From assembly GCF_900129905.1 (NCBI RefSeq), contig NZ_FQXG01000005.1:418002-482001 (forward strand): a DNA stretch of 64,000 bases, given 5' to 3'. The first letter of the stretch is position 1; the number at the start of each line of letters is the position of its first letter. The DNA is from Ferrimonas marina. GTDB lineage: Bacteria > Pseudomonadota > Gammaproteobacteria > Enterobacterales > Shewanellaceae. The notes under the pieces were generated by a model. The model ran no database searches and was not told the DNA's origin. It worked only from the letters and a program-made list of their open reading frames with translations. The translations under genes were made by a program, and so were the position numbers. Of this stretch, positions 7,834-17,216 are shown in pieces.

Positions 7834-10554
7834 GGACAGCTTGCCGCAGCACTGCTTGTACTTCTTGCCAGAACCGCAGGGGCAAGGGTCGTTACGACCG
7901 ACCTTGGGGCCCTGACGCTGAGCAACGGCCTGCTGAGGCGCCTGCTCGGCACCCATCTGCTGAGCCTGCTGGTGCTGGAAGGCACGCTGACGAGCCAGCT
8001 GCTCCTCCTGCTCACGGCGCTTCTGCTCCATGGCATCCACGTCTTCCTGAGCTTGCACCCGTACCTTGGACAGCAGCGAGATAACGTCGGTCTTCAGGCT
8101 CTCCAGCATCCCCTGGAACAGCTCGAAGGACTCACGCTTGTACTCCTGCTTGGGGTTCTTCTGGGCATAGCCACGCAGATGGATACCCTGACGCAGGTGG
8201 TCCATCGCCGCCAGATGCTCCTTCCACAGGTTATCGAGGGTCTGCAGCATCACGACTTTCTCAAACTGACGCAGCACCTTCTCACCCACCTGCTCCTCTT
8301 TCTGAGCGTAGGCTTCGTCCCATGCGGCAACAATGCGCTCACGCAGGGTCTCTTCGTGCAGGTCGTCCTCTTTGTCCAGCCACTCACCGATGGGCAGGGC
8401 CAGCTCGAAGTCCAGCGCCAGGCGCTCTTCCAGCGCCGGTACGTCCCACATCTCCTCCAGGGATTGCGGCGGGATGTACTGGGAGATCACCTCGTTGAGT
8501 ACATCGGCGCGAACCGCTTCGATGGTCTCCTTGATGTCCTCGTCGTCCATCAGCTCGTTACGCTGGGCATACACCACCTGGCGCTGATCGTTGGCGACGT
8601 CATCGTATTCCAGCAGCTGCTTACGGATGTCGAAGTTGCGGGCTTCTACCTTGCGCTGCGCGTTCTCGATGGCGCGGTTAACCCAAGGGTGCTCAATCGC
8701 TTCGCCACGCTCCATACCCAGCTTCTTCATCATCCCGGAGACACGATCAGACGCGAAGATCCGCATCAGGCTGTCTTCCATGGAGAGGTAGAAGCGGGAG
8801 GAACCGGCATCACCCTGACGACCGGAACGGCCACGCAGCTGGTTATCGATACGACGGGACTCGTGACGCTCGGAAGAGATGATGTGCAGACCACCGGCCT
8901 CCAGCACCGCGTCGTGACGCACCTGCCAGTCGGCCTTGATCTTCTCGACCTTGTCTTCGCTGGGGTTGTCACCCAAAGCGTCGATCTCCGCCTGCCAGCT
9001 GCCACCCAACACGATATCGGTACCCCGACCGGCCATGTTGGTAGCGATGGTTACCGCGCCGCTGCGACCGGCCTGGGCAACGATCTCCGCTTCCTGCTCG
9101 TGGAACTTGGCGTTCAACACGTTGTGCTTGATCTTCTCTTTGCGCAGCAGGTTGGAGAGGTACTCGGAGGACTCGATGGAGATGGTGCCCACCAGCACCG
9201 GCTGGCCCCGCTCCATGCAGTCACGGATGTCGGCGATGATCGCCTCAAACTTCTCTTCCGCGGTGAGGTACACCAGGTCAGCCATGTCCTTACGGATCAT
9301 CGGCTTGTTGGTGGGCAGCACCACGGTATCCAGATCATAGATGCTCTGGAATTCGAACGCTTCAGTGTCCGCGGTACCGGTCATCCCCGCCAGCTTGTCG
9401 TACATGCGGAAGTAGTTCTGGAAGGTGATGGACGCCAGGGTCTGGTTTTCGTTCTGGATCTTGAGGCCCTCTTTGGCCTCCACCGCCTGGTGCAGACCCT
9501 CGGACCAGCGACGACCGGGCATGGTACGGCCGGTGTGCTCGTCTACGATCACCACCTGACCCTGGTCATCGACGATGTAGTCGACGTCGCGCTCAAACAG
9601 CATATGGGCACGCAGGGCCGCGTTGACATGGTGCAGCAGCGAGATGTTGGCGGCGCTGTAGAGGGAATCGCCCTCCTGCAGCAGACCCATCTCCAGCAGC
9701 AGGGTCTCAACCTTCTCCTGACCGCGCTCGGTCATGTGGACCTGCTTGGCCTTCTCGTCGACGGAGAAGTCGCCTTCGCCCACCTCTTCCTCGGTGTCTT
9801 CTTTCTCCTGGCGAACCAGTTTGGGGATCAGGGTGTTGACGCGAATGTACAGCTCGGAGCTGTCCTCGGCGGCACCGGAGATGATCAGCGGGGTACGGGC
9901 TTCATCGATCAGGATGGAGTCCACCTCATCCACCAGGGCGTAATGCAGCTCACGCTGGACCCGCTCGGCAGCGGAGAACGCCATGTTGTCACGCAGGAAA
10001 TCGAAGCCGAACTCGTTGTTGGTACCGTAGGTGACGTCAGAGCCGTAGGCTTCCTTCTTGGCCTCATGGGGCAGGCCGGACAGGTTGATGCCCACGGTCA
10101 TGCCGAGGAACTCAAACAGCGGACGGTTCCACTCGGCGTCACGGCGAGCCAGGTAGTCGTTCACGGTAATGACGTGAACGCCTTTGCCGGTCAGTGCGTT
10201 GAGGTAGGCAGGCAGGGTCGCGGTCAGGGTCTTACCCTCACCGGTGCGCATCTCAGCGACGCGACCAGACTGCAGCACCATGCCGCCCATCAGCTGGACG
10301 TCGAAGTGGCGCATGGCGAACACCCGCTTGGAGGCTTCCCGTACGGTGGCAAAGGCCTCCGGCAAGATGTCGTCCAGGGTAGCCCCCTCGGCGATTCGTT
10401 GCTTAAACTCCTCAGTTTTCTGCTTCAGCTGCTCGTCGCTGTAGGCTTCAAAATCCGCCTCCATGGCGTTGATCTTGGTCACCACCTTGCGCAGCTGCTT
10501 AAGGGTTCGCTCGTTCTTACTACCAAATACCTTGGTCAGGAGTTTCGCTAACAT
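7831..10554 (-). CDS. secA: Preprotein translocase ATPase SecA
   Basis: Motor ATPase of the Sec translocon, pushing unfolded preproteins through SecYEG (907 aa; E. coli 901). Walker A lies in MRTGEGKT with Lys108, followed by the preprotein cross-linking domain, helical wing domain and second nucleotide fold ([32 protein letters not shown]). The C-terminal zinc SEC-C motif is intact ([13 protein letters not shown], from residue 891), which binds SecB and lipids. No secM-like arrest gene lies upstream: the upstream gene is an M23 peptidase, 79 bases away. A frame of 859 codons antisense to secA is a high-GC shadow. Confidence 0.98.
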   Translation of the reverse strand: MLAKLLTKVFGSKNERTLKQLRKVVTKINAMEADFEAYSDEQLKQKTEEFKQRIAEGATLDDILPEAFATVREASKRVFAMRHFDVQLMGGMVLQSGRVAEMRTGEGKTLTATLPAYLNALTGKGVHVITVNDYLARRDAEWNRPLFEFLGMTVGINLSGLPHEAKKEAYGSDVTYGTNNEFGFDFLRDNMAFSAAERVQRELHYALVDEVDSILIDEARTPLIISGAAEDSSELYIRVNTLIPKLVRQEKEDTEEEVGEGDFSVDEKAKQVHMTERGQEKVETLLLEMGLLQEGDSLYSAANISLLHHVNAALRAHMLFERDVDYIVDDQGQVVIVDEHTGRTMPGRRWSEGLHQAVEAKEGLKIQNENQTLASITFQNYFRMYDKLAGMTGTADTEAFEFQSIYDLDTVVLPTNKPMIRKDMADLVYLTAEEKFEAIIADIRDCMERGQPVLVGTISIESSEYLSNLLRKEKIKHNVLNAKFHEQEAEIVAQAGRSGAVTIATNMAGRGTDIVLGGSWQAEIDALGDNPSEDKVEKIKADWQVRHDAVLEAGGLHIISSERHESRRIDNQLRGRSGRQGDAGSSRFYLSMEDSLMRIFASDRVSGMMKKLGMERGEAIEHPWVNRAIENAQRKVEARNFDIRKQLLEYDDVANDQRQVVYAQRNELMDDEDIKETIEAVRADVLNEVISQYIPPQSLEEMWDVPALEERLALDFELALPIGEWLDKEDDLHEETLRERIVAAWDEAYAQKEEQVGEKVLRQFEKVVMLQTLDNLWKEHLAAMDHLRQGIHLRGYAQKNPKQEYKRESFELFQGMLESLKTDVISLLSKVRVQAQEDVDAMEQKRREQEEQLARQRAFQHQQAQQMGAEQAPQQAVAQRQGPKVGRNDPCPCGSGKKYKQCCGKLS

Positions 10555-10583
10555 TGCTTTACATCGCTACTTAACACGGCAGA

Positions 10584-10604
10584 CGCCGACAAAAGGTGTC
10601 GGCG
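10584..10604 (-). promoter_or_regulatory. Hairpin between the M23 peptidase gene and secA
   Basis: Perfect 8-bp stem CGCCGACA (10584-10591) / TGTCGGCG (10597-10604) with a 5-base loop, about 30 bases before the secA start. It has no T tract on the minus strand, so it may be a processing or leader structure and not a true terminator. Confidence 0.45.
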
Positions 10605-10633
10605 CCTGTGAGGATTAATCCGTTAGATCCCTG

Positions 10634-11539
10634 CTAACTTCTCGGTTTGCGGTACACGTACCGCGCAGGATCCACCTGTACGTTATTTTCCAACACTTCG
10701 TAGTGAACGTGTGGCCCGGTGGAGCGTCCGGTACTGCCGATGGTGGCAATCACCTCTCCTTTCTCCACCACCTGGCCCAACTCCACCAGATTGTCTTTGT
10801 TGTGACCGTAACGGGTTTTCAGGCCATTACCATGGTCAACCTCAACCAGATTGCCATAGCCGAACATGGTACCAGAATAGGACACCACTCCGGCACCGGT
10901 GGCGATCACTTCTCCCCCCTCGGGACCCGCAAAATCCAGACCGCGGTGCATCCGGCGACGCCCGTTGAAGGGGTCATTACGATAGCCGAACGAGGAAGAC
11001 TGCCAACCGTTGGTGAGTGGACGCCCACTCAGGTAGGTCTCACTCTCGATATGGTGATGGCGTTCCAGACTTTCAAGTAGGGGCAGCTGATTATCTACCC
11101 GGTCCAGTCGGATCATCAACTCGTCCATCTCCGCCAGCAGCAGATCCAGCTCGATGTCGCTCTGATCCGGCACATCGACGCCGCCCAGGCCCACCTCGCT
11201 GTTGAAGTCGAACTGCTCACTCAGGTCGGAGCGCTCCGCCAGGGCGATCCCTACTGCCTCGACCCGGTTCATCCGGGCCTGAATGCGACCCAGACGGGCG
11301 GCCAGCACAGACAGCTGGGCTTCAGTCTGATCACGCAGTTGCAACAGCTTATCCTGCTGGCTGTCCGAACGCTGGTGGGTCATCGCCAACTCGGTGGCCA
11401 CCGTCAGCACCCGTTGCTCTGACCAATGCCAGATCCCCACCAGGCAGGCGATCAGCGCCACTGGCAGTAAAAACCAACGTTTGCCCGGCTCGATGCGGCG
11501 CACGCCGCGCTTAGAGCGGATAAAGACTGTTACACTCAT
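10634..11539 (-). CDS. Membrane-anchored M23 family metallopeptidase
   Basis: Probable periplasmic peptidoglycan endopeptidase of the lysostaphin/LytM fold, 301 aa. Seen: a basic cytosolic N-terminus, one membrane segment (about 22-39, FLLPVALIACLVGIW), a coiled-coil-rich stretch (about 45-150), and a C-terminal M23 domain. The zinc and catalytic residues are present: H198 and D202 in HRGLD, and HVH at 277-279. So it looks active, unlike EnvC/NlpD-type activators. It lies between dciA and secA, where E. coli has secM. Its start codon is only 28 bases from the divergent dciA start. A role in growth or division is likely from the dcw context, but the exact substrate is not known. Confidence 0.88.
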   Translation of the reverse strand: MSVTVFIRSKRGVRRIEPGKRWFLLPVALIACLVGIWHWSEQRVLTVATELAMTHQRSDSQQDKLLQLRDQTEAQLSVLAARLGRIQARMNRVEAVGIALAERSDLSEQFDFNSEVGLGGVDVPDQSDIELDLLLAEMDELMIRLDRVDNQLPLLESLERHHHIESETYLSGRPLTNGWQSSSFGYRNDPFNGRRRMHRGLDFAGPEGGEVIATGAGVVSYSGTMFGYGNLVEVDHGNGLKTRYGHNKDNLVELGQVVEKGEVIATIGSTGRSTGPHVHYEVLENNVQVDPARYVYRKPRS

Positions 11540-11567
11540 GGTGTCTAAACTAATTTCCGTTGTTTAA

Positions 11568-12014
11568 TTGAAATCCAAACCGCAAGACATGGCCAACCTG
11601 GCCCGTGAACATTTCGCCCAACTGCAGCGGCATAGCGGTCACTTGGGTCAGCTGCAGGCGCAGTTGCTGCCACTGCTCGACCCGGCGATCCGGGACCAGA
11701 TTAAGGTCGCCAACCTGCGTGGCGGCACCCTGGTGATTGAACTGGCGTCGGCGGCTTGGGCCACGCGACTGCAGTATCAACACCTTGATCTGCTGTCGGA
11801 ATTGCGGAAAAAAGGATTTCCCATGCTCACGACTATCCAGTTCAAAGTCAACCCGGAGCTGTCCCAGCTAACGCGACAAAAGCCTCAAATATCCAAACAC
11901 TTAAGCAAAAAGGCAGGGAACGAGCTTGAGACCCTCGCAAATACGTTAGGCGGCGAATTGGGAGAGAAACTTAAAAAATTGGCCGCCCATTCGGGCGGCC
12001 AATCGAAAACCTAA
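11568..12014 (+). CDS. DUF721 / DciA-like protein
   Basis: DUF721 (DciA) proteins load or assist the replicative helicase DnaB in bacteria without DnaC; that role is inferred here from the family. The product is 148 aa. The start is taken as TTG 11568 (MKSKPQDMANL), which fits the family N-terminus; an in-frame TAA lies directly before it, and ATG 11589 is the alternative. Neither has a good ribosome binding site. The core (about 30-105, RDQIKVANLRGGTLVIELASAAWATRLQY-like) is the conserved beta-alpha fold, followed by a Lys-rich tail. It is the only plus-strand gene in this block, convergent to lpxC by 8 bases, and its 3' coding end carries the lpxC terminator. Confidence 0.8.
   Translation: MKSKPQDMANLAREHFAQLQRHSGHLGQLQAQLLPLLDPAIRDQIKVANLRGGTLVIELASAAWATRLQYQHLDLLSELRKKGFPMLTTIQFKVNPELSQLTRQKPQISKHLSKKAGNELETLANTLGGELGEKLKKLAAHSGGQSKT
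11972..12003 (-). terminator. lpxC terminator embedded in dciA coding end
   Basis: Perfect 11-bp stem ATTGGCCGCCC (11978-11988) / GGGCGGCCAAT (11993-12003), loop ATTC. Read on the minus strand it ends in a run of T (complement of AAAAAA at 11973-11978), so it terminates lpxC. It lies wholly inside the last 14 codons of the convergent gene. Confidence 0.88.
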
Positions 12015-12022
12015 TCCAGCGT

Positions 12023-12934
12023 TTACGCCAGTGAGGGTGCCAGGTAGTCCATCGGCACCTCCTGGGGCTGCTCGAAGGTCACCATCTCCCAAGCGGAGGC
12101 GTCTGCCAGCACGGCCCGGATCAACTGGTTGTTGAGGGCGTGACCAGACTTGTGGGCACGGAACTCACCAAGGATGGCGTGGCCAGCCAGGTAGAGATCC
12201 CCCACCGCATCCAGGATCTTGTGCTTCACAAACTCGTCCGGATCCCGCAGCCCGTCCGGGTTGAGGATACGGTACTCATCCAGCACGATGGCGTTTTCCA
12301 TGCTGCCACCCAGGGCCAGGTTGTTGGCCCGCAGGAACTCGATGTCCTTCATAAAGCCAAAGGTGCGCGCTCGGCTGATCTCGCGGGAGAAGGCACTGGC
12401 GGAGAATTCCAGGGCCAGACGCTGAGCGCTACGGCTGATGGCCGGGTGGTTAAAGTCGATGGAGAAATCCAGGCGGAACCCGTTGTAGGGGCGGAACTCC
12501 GCCCACTTGTCGCCCTCTTCCACACGCACGGTCTTGCGCAGACGCAGATACTTTTTGGACGCGGACTGCTCTGCGATACCGGCGCTTTGCAACAGGAAAA
12601 GGAAGGGGTTGGCACTGCCATCCATGATCGGGATCTCCGGCGCGTCTACCTCGATGTACGCGTTGTCGATCCCCAAGCTGGCCAGAGCCGCCATCAGGTG
12701 TTCCACGGTCAGGACCTTCACCCCCTGCTCATTGGCCAAGCCGCTGCACAGGGTGGTTTCTTTGATCAGATCGGCACGCGCAGGCACTTCCACCACGGGG
12801 GACAAGTCCACCCGGCGAAAGACAATCCCGGTGTTGACCGGGGCAGGCTGCAACACGATCGTCACCTTATTTCCGGAGTGCAAACCCACTCCAGAGGCTT
12901 GGATCGGACGCTGAAGCGTCTTTTGTTTACTCAT
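12023..12934 (-). CDS. lpxC: UDP-3-O-acyl-N-acetylglucosamine deacetylase
   Basis: Zinc enzyme for the committed step of lipid A synthesis (303 aa; E. coli 305). Residue numbering matches E. coli: zinc ligands H79 (VEHLMAAL), H238 and D242 ([11 protein letters not shown]), and catalytic H265 (HKSGH). It has its own strong promoter in the 92-base gap after ftsZ, and its own terminator. The order ftsZ-lpxC at the end of the dcw cluster is standard. In enterics LpxC is controlled by FtsH proteolysis through its C-terminus. Here the tail ends in MDYLAPSLA, hydrophobic like the E. coli degron. Confidence 0.98.
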   Translation of the reverse strand: MSKQKTLQRPIQASGVGLHSGNKVTIVLQPAPVNTGIVFRRVDLSPVVEVPARADLIKETTLCSGLANEQGVKVLTVEHLMAALASLGIDNAYIEVDAPEIPIMDGSANPFLFLLQSAGIAEQSASKKYLRLRKTVRVEEGDKWAEFRPYNGFRLDFSIDFNHPAISRSAQRLALEFSASAFSREISRARTFGFMKDIEFLRANNLALGGSMENAIVLDEYRILNPDGLRDPDEFVKHKILDAVGDLYLAGHAILGEFRAHKSGHALNNQLIRAVLADASAWEMVTFEQPQEVPMDYLAPSLA

Positions 12935-12967
12935 AGCCAGCTCTCCTACTGCGTACCAAAGGCGCGC

Positions 12968-12995
12968 ATTCTACCACAAAAATGCAACCTGACAA
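12968..12995 (-). promoter_or_regulatory. Sigma-70-type promoter of lpxC
   Basis: On the minus strand: -35 TTGTCA (complement of 12990-12995), 16-base spacer, -10 TAGAAT (complement of 12968-12973). Both boxes match consensus at 5 of 6 positions. The expected start is about 30 bases before the lpxC ATG. Confidence 0.8.
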
Positions 12996-13026
12996 AAAAC
13001 AGGCCCAACCAGTTTATCCGATTTCC

Positions 13027-14271
13027 TTAATCGGCCTGACGACGCAGGAACGCCGGGATGTCCAGGTAGTGCTCTTGGCTCTGCGGCTGCTTGGCGGCAG
13101 CGGCGTTGCCCGGGGCGCTCGGATTGGACGGACGGCTCGGCTCCGGCTGAGACGGGGTGCTGGTGGCACTGCCCAGGCTCGGGGCGGAGTCGACGGCGTA
13201 CTGGGCCGGGCTGGCCTTGGCCGGGGCTTCCGGCGCGGCGCGCTCAACCTGCGGACGGGCTTCTGCCGCCGGCTTGGCGGCAGGCTTGCTCACCAGCTGG
13301 ATGTCCGGCTTCTTCTCAGCGCCGATGCCGGTGGCAACCACGGTAACCCGCAGCTCGTCGCTCATCTCAGGGTCGATAACGGCACCCACTACCACGGTGG
13401 CGTTCTCAGACGCGTAAGCCTTAACGTGGTTACCCACGGTTTCGAACTCTTCGATGCTGATGTCCAGACCGGCGGTGATGTTGACCAGTACGCCGCGGGC
13501 ACCGGAAAGATCAATGTCTTCCAGTAGCGGGCTGGCCACGGCGGCTTCCGCCGCTTCCTCGGCACGGTCTTCGCCACGGGCGACACCGGTGCCCATCATG
13601 GCGTTACCCATCTCGGACATCACGGTCTTCACGTCGGCAAAGTCGACGTTGATCAGGCCCGGACGGGTGATCAGTTCGGCGATGCCCTGCACGGCACCCA
13701 GCAGCACGTTGTTGGCGGCCTTGAAGGCATCCAGCAGGCTGGTGCGGCCACCCAGGACCTTCATCAGCTTGTCATTGGGCACGGTGATCAGCGAGTCCAC
13801 CTGCTTGCCCAGCTGCTCAATCCCCTGCTCGGCAAAGGCGGAACGCTTCTTGCCCTCGAAGGAGAACGGCTTGGTCACCACCGCCACGGTGAGGATCCCC
13901 TCCTCCTTGGCGACTTCGGCAACCACCGGAGCGGCACCGGTACCGGTACCACCGCCCATGCCCGCGGCGATGAACACCATGTCGGAACCGGCAATGGCGG
14001 CGCGAATGGTTTCCCGGTCTTCCAGGGCGGCTTCACGACCTACCTCGGGGTTGGCGCCAGCGCCCAGGCCCTTGGTGACGTTCTTGCCCAGTTGAATGGT
14101 GGTTTGCGCAGAGGATTTGCGCAACGCCTGGGAATCGGTGTTGGCACAGATGAAGTCCACCCCTTCGATGGTCTGCTCCACCATGTGCTCGACGGCGTTA
14201 CCGCCACCGCCGCCGACCCCGACGACTTTAATGACAGCGTCGTCGCTGTGACTGTCTACAATCTCGAACAT
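13027..14271 (-). CDS. ftsZ: Cell division GTPase FtsZ
   Basis: Tubulin homologue that forms the Z ring (414 aa; E. coli 383). The GTP signature GGGTGTG is at residues 106-112, with [10 protein letters not shown] near 18-27 and NVDFADV in the T7 synergy loop region. The C-terminal linker (about 320-400) is long and rich in Pro, Ala and Ser, which accounts for the extra length. The conserved C-terminal peptide DIPAFLRRQ, which binds FtsA, ZipA and ZapD (also encoded in this window), is intact. It lies 48 bases downstream of ftsA. Confidence 0.98.
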   Translation of the reverse strand: MFEIVDSHSDDAVIKVVGVGGGGGNAVEHMVEQTIEGVDFICANTDSQALRKSSAQTTIQLGKNVTKGLGAGANPEVGREAALEDRETIRAAIAGSDMVFIAAGMGGGTGTGAAPVVAEVAKEEGILTVAVVTKPFSFEGKKRSAFAEQGIEQLGKQVDSLITVPNDKLMKVLGGRTSLLDAFKAANNVLLGAVQGIAELITRPGLINVDFADVKTVMSEMGNAMMGTGVARGEDRAEEAAEAAVASPLLEDIDLSGARGVLVNITAGLDISIEEFETVGNHVKAYASENATVVVGAVIDPEMSDELRVTVVATGIGAEKKPDIQLVSKPAAKPAAEARPQVERAAPEAPAKASPAQYAVDSAPSLGSATSTPSQPEPSRPSNPSAPGNAAAAKQPQSQEHYLDIPAFLRRQAD

Positions 14272-14319
14272 GCTTTTATCTCCGTTCAGCCCGCGTCCAA
14301 ATGTTTTACTAAAACGGCG

Positions 14320-15555
14320 TTAAAACTCGCCTTTGAACCAGTTCTGCATCCTGCCTAGAATCTGACCCAAACCTTGTTTCGGTGCGCGCTCATGGGCCTT
14401 CACTGCCAATTGCTTCGCACCGTAATGCAGTAGCCCAACCGCAGTTGCGTAGCTGGGCTCCTGAATGTAATCGTTTAATCCCTTCAGCGGCTGCGGCTGC
14501 GCCAGGCGCACCGGCATGCCGAAGATCTCTTCTGCCACGGTTTCCGCCCCCTCAATCAGGGCGGTACCGCCGGTCAGTACCACACCGGCGGCGACCTGGT
14601 CTTCCAGGCCACTGGTGCGCAGTGCATCGGCCACCAGCTCAAACAACTCCTGATAGCGCGGCTCCACCACCTCCGCCAGGGTGTGGCGGGACATGCTGCG
14701 CGCCGGGCGACCGCCGACCGAGGGCACCTCGATGCTCTCCTCCTGGCTCACCAGGGCACTGCGGGCACAGGCAAACTGCACCTTGATCTGCTCGGCGTGG
14801 CTCAAGGGGGTACGGAAGATCTTGGCGATGTCGTTGGTCACCTGGTTGCCCGCTACCGGGATCACCGCGCAGTGACGCAGCGCGCCGCCGGCGTAGATGG
14901 CGATGTCGGTGGTACCGGCGCCGATGTCCACCAGGCAGACACCGAGATCTTTCTCATCCTCGGTCAGCACCGCTTCAGCGGAGGCGATACCGGAGAACAC
15001 CAGGTCGTCGACGGAGACGTCGCAACGCTGCACACACTTGGTGATGTTGCGCGCCCAATCGGCGGAGCAAGTCACCATGTGAACGTTGGCCTCCATCCGC
15101 ATGCCGGACATACCTACCGGCGAGCGAATGCCTTCCAGCTCGTCGATGGTGAAGTCCTGAGGCAACACGTGCAGGATCCGGCGTTCGGTGGGGATCTTGA
15201 CCGAGCGGGCGGTGTGGATGACGTCGTCGACGTCCTCCTGCAGCACCTCGGCACCGTTGATCGGCACCATGCCCTTCTCGTTCTGGCAGCTGACGTGGTG
15301 GCCGGAGATGCTCAGGTAGACCGAAGCTACCTCACATTCGGCAATGGAGGCCGCCTGGTTCAGCGCCAGCTTAACGCTGCGCATCACCGAGTCGAGATCG
15401 TTGACCCCGCCCTTGTCCATACCGCGAGACTGCTGGCTGCCCAATCCGATGACGCTGATCTGACCATCCGGCAACACCTCTCCGATCACCGCGCTGGTTT
15501 GCGCCGTGCCGATATCCAGTCCCACAATCAAGCTCGATTCCTGGCTCATGGTCAT
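14320..15555 (-). CDS. ftsA: Cell division protein FtsA
   Basis: Actin-like ATPase that tethers FtsZ to the inner membrane (411 aa with the chosen start). The ATG at 15555 overlaps the ftsQ stop as ATGA and has AGGA about 9 bases upstream; ATG 15549 is an alternative, and the longer frame from 15573 runs inside ftsQ. Seen: phosphate-1 loop VGLDIGTAQTSAVIGE, 1C domain, phosphate-2 VDIGAGTTDIAIY, adenosine motif GVVLTGGTALIEG, and the C-terminal amphipathic membrane anchor (ILGRMQNWFKGEF). Confidence 0.97.
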   Translation of the reverse strand: MTMSQESSLIVGLDIGTAQTSAVIGEVLPDGQISVIGLGSQQSRGMDKGGVNDLDSVMRSVKLALNQAASIAECEVASVYLSISGHHVSCQNEKGMVPINGAEVLQEDVDDVIHTARSVKIPTERRILHVLPQDFTIDELEGIRSPVGMSGMRMEANVHMVTCSADWARNITKCVQRCDVSVDDLVFSGIASAEAVLTEDEKDLGVCLVDIGAGTTDIAIYAGGALRHCAVIPVAGNQVTNDIAKIFRTPLSHAEQIKVQFACARSALVSQEESIEVPSVGGRPARSMSRHTLAEVVEPRYQELFELVADALRTSGLEDQVAAGVVLTGGTALIEGAETVAEEIFGMPVRLAQPQPLKGLNDYIQEPSYATAVGLLHYGAKQLAVKAHERAPKQGLGQILGRMQNWFKGEF

Positions 15556-16292
15556 TCTTCTTGTTCCTGCCAACGCACGGCTAAGCCCGTGTCGTATCGT
15601 AAATCCACCCGTTCAATGGGCTTGCCTTCCTGCTCCAGCTGCGGCCAGAGATCGATAAAGCGCTGCGTCCGGGCCAGGGTATCGGTTCGGCCCAAGGCCA
15701 GCTCGATCCCCCCCTCCAGCCGCAGCGTCCAGGCGTGTCGACGGTTCAACTGCAAAGCTTGCCCTTGAAAGCCGTGTAACGCCAGCAATTCAGACAGTTG
15801 CTGCCACATTTCCCACACTTTTTCGCCACTTTCCGGCGGACCGGAGAGTTGCGGCAGAGATTCCAGCCCCTCACGGGGTGGCGCCTGGAATGGCTGCGCC
15901 CGCTCATTGAGCCAGGCAGCCTCATGCCAACGGGCTACCGGCACCTGCTCCAGCAGGTAAACCCGCAGTCGGTTGGGCCACTCGCGACGCACCGACGCCC
16001 GGTCGACCCAGGGCAGTGCGGTCAGTGTCTCACGCACCGCCTCAACGTCGGCGGTAAACAGCGACCAGCGCCCCAGATCCAATAGTGCCTGACGCACCTC
16101 GTCGTCGCTGGTGTACTGGCGCTCACCGATCAGCGCCAGCTCCTCAATCGGCAGGCTGTCAGCACTGCGGGTAAAGTCCACCACCCACCAGGCACCCCGC
16201 GCCAGCCCCAGCAGGACCAGCAGCAGAAACGCCAAGCCAAACCACATGTCCCAGCGGACATGTTGAGTTTGCGGCAGGGACAGGCTCACCAT
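15552..16292 (-). CDS. ftsQ: Cell division protein FtsQ
   Basis: Bitopic divisome protein bridging early (FtsA/Z) and late (FtsL/B, FtsW/I) components (246 aa, usual 245-280). A short cytosolic N-terminus is followed by one membrane helix (about 16-38, MWFGLAFLLLVLLGLARGAW), then a POTRA domain (IEELALIGERQYTSDDEVRQ) and the beta domain (RVYLLEQVPVARW). The start is 6 bases after the ddlB stop; the stop overlaps ftsA. Confidence 0.95.
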   Translation of the reverse strand: MVSLSLPQTQHVRWDMWFGLAFLLLVLLGLARGAWWVVDFTRSADSLPIEELALIGERQYTSDDEVRQALLDLGRWSLFTADVEAVRETLTALPWVDRASVRREWPNRLRVYLLEQVPVARWHEAAWLNERAQPFQAPPREGLESLPQLSGPPESGEKVWEMWQQLSELLALHGFQGQALQLNRRHAWTLRLEGGIELALGRTDTLARTQRFIDLWPQLEQEGKPIERVDLRYDTGLAVRWQEQEE

Positions 16293-16298
16293 GACGGG

Positions 16299-17216
16299 TT
16301 ACCTGGCCATCTCGAGGATCTGGCCGACCAGCTGGTCAAACTCAAGTCCCACCGCCTTGGCGGCCTTGGGCACCAGGCTGGTTTCGGTCATGCCCGGCAC
16401 GGTATTCACCTCCAGCAGCTGGAACTGACCATCGGCGTCCTGCATCACGTCGACCCGGCCCCAGCCGGACGCGCCAACGGCCTTGAAGGCCTTGAGCGCC
16501 AGCTGCTGCATCCGCTGCTCCTGCTCGGCGCTGAGGCCGCAGGGAATGAGGTAACGGGTGTCGCCGGTAACGTACTTGGCGTCGTAGTCGTAGAACTCGT
16601 GGTCGGTTTCCATCCGGATCACCGGCAGCGCGCGGTCACCGAGGATCGACACGGTAAACTCCGGGCCATGGATCCAGGCCTCCACCAGCACGGTGTCGTC
16701 GTACACCAGGGCCGCCTCAATCGCCTGAGCCAAAGCCGCGGCATCCGCCGCCTTGGCCATGCCCACCGAGCTGCCCTCGTTGGCCGGTTTAACCATCACC
16801 GGGGCACCAAGACGCGCCATTATAGCCGCCGCGTCTTCCTCACTAAACGATTCTTTTTCAACAACCTCAAACTGGGCGGTGGGCAGATCCAGGCCGGCCC
16901 ACAACCACTTGGTGCGGACCTTGTCCATCGCCACGGCACAGCCCATCACCCGGGAGCCGGTATAAGGGATACTGAGCTGCTCCAATGCCCCCTGGATGCT
17001 GCCATCCTCGCCACCGCGGCCATGCAGCACGATAAAGGCGCGATCAAACTCGGCCAGCGCCTGCAGCGGTTGCTCCGCCGGGTCAAACTTGTGGGCATCG
17101 ATGCCACTGCGCTGCAGGCCCTTGAGTACCGCCGCGCCAGAGTTGAGGGAGACCTCTCGCTCTGCGCTGGTACCGCCGAACAGCACCGCTACCTTGCCTT
17201 GTTGCTGTGTGCTCAT
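16299..17216 (-). CDS. ddlB: D-alanine--D-alanine ligase
   Basis: ATP-grasp ligase making the D-Ala-D-Ala dipeptide for UDP-MurNAc-pentapeptide (305 aa; E. coli DdlB 306). Seen: VLFGGTSAEREVSLNSG, the HGRGGEDGSIQGALE loop, the central ATP-grasp domain (PVMVKPANEGSSVGM), and the C-terminal Mg/substrate region GWGRVDVMQDADG and LLEVNTVPGMTE. Its ATG overlaps the murC stop as ATGA. Confidence 0.98.
   Translation of the reverse strand: MSTQQQGKVAVLFGGTSAEREVSLNSGAAVLKGLQRSGIDAHKFDPAEQPLQALAEFDRAFIVLHGRGGEDGSIQGALEQLSIPYTGSRVMGCAVAMDKVRTKWLWAGLDLPTAQFEVVEKESFSEEDAAAIMARLGAPVMVKPANEGSSVGMAKAADAAALAQAIEAALVYDDTVLVEAWIHGPEFTVSILGDRALPVIRMETDHEFYDYDAKYVTGDTRYLIPCGLSAEQEQRMQQLALKAFKAVGASGWGRVDVMQDADGQFQLLEVNTVPGMTETSLVPKAAKAVGLEFDQLVGQILEMAR

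Noticed and set aside
7972..10551. 859-codon open frame antisense to secA
   Set aside because: secA on the other strand is fully intact with all motifs. The antisense product is His/Gln/Leu-rich with no recognisable domain, a common effect of GC-rich codon bias.
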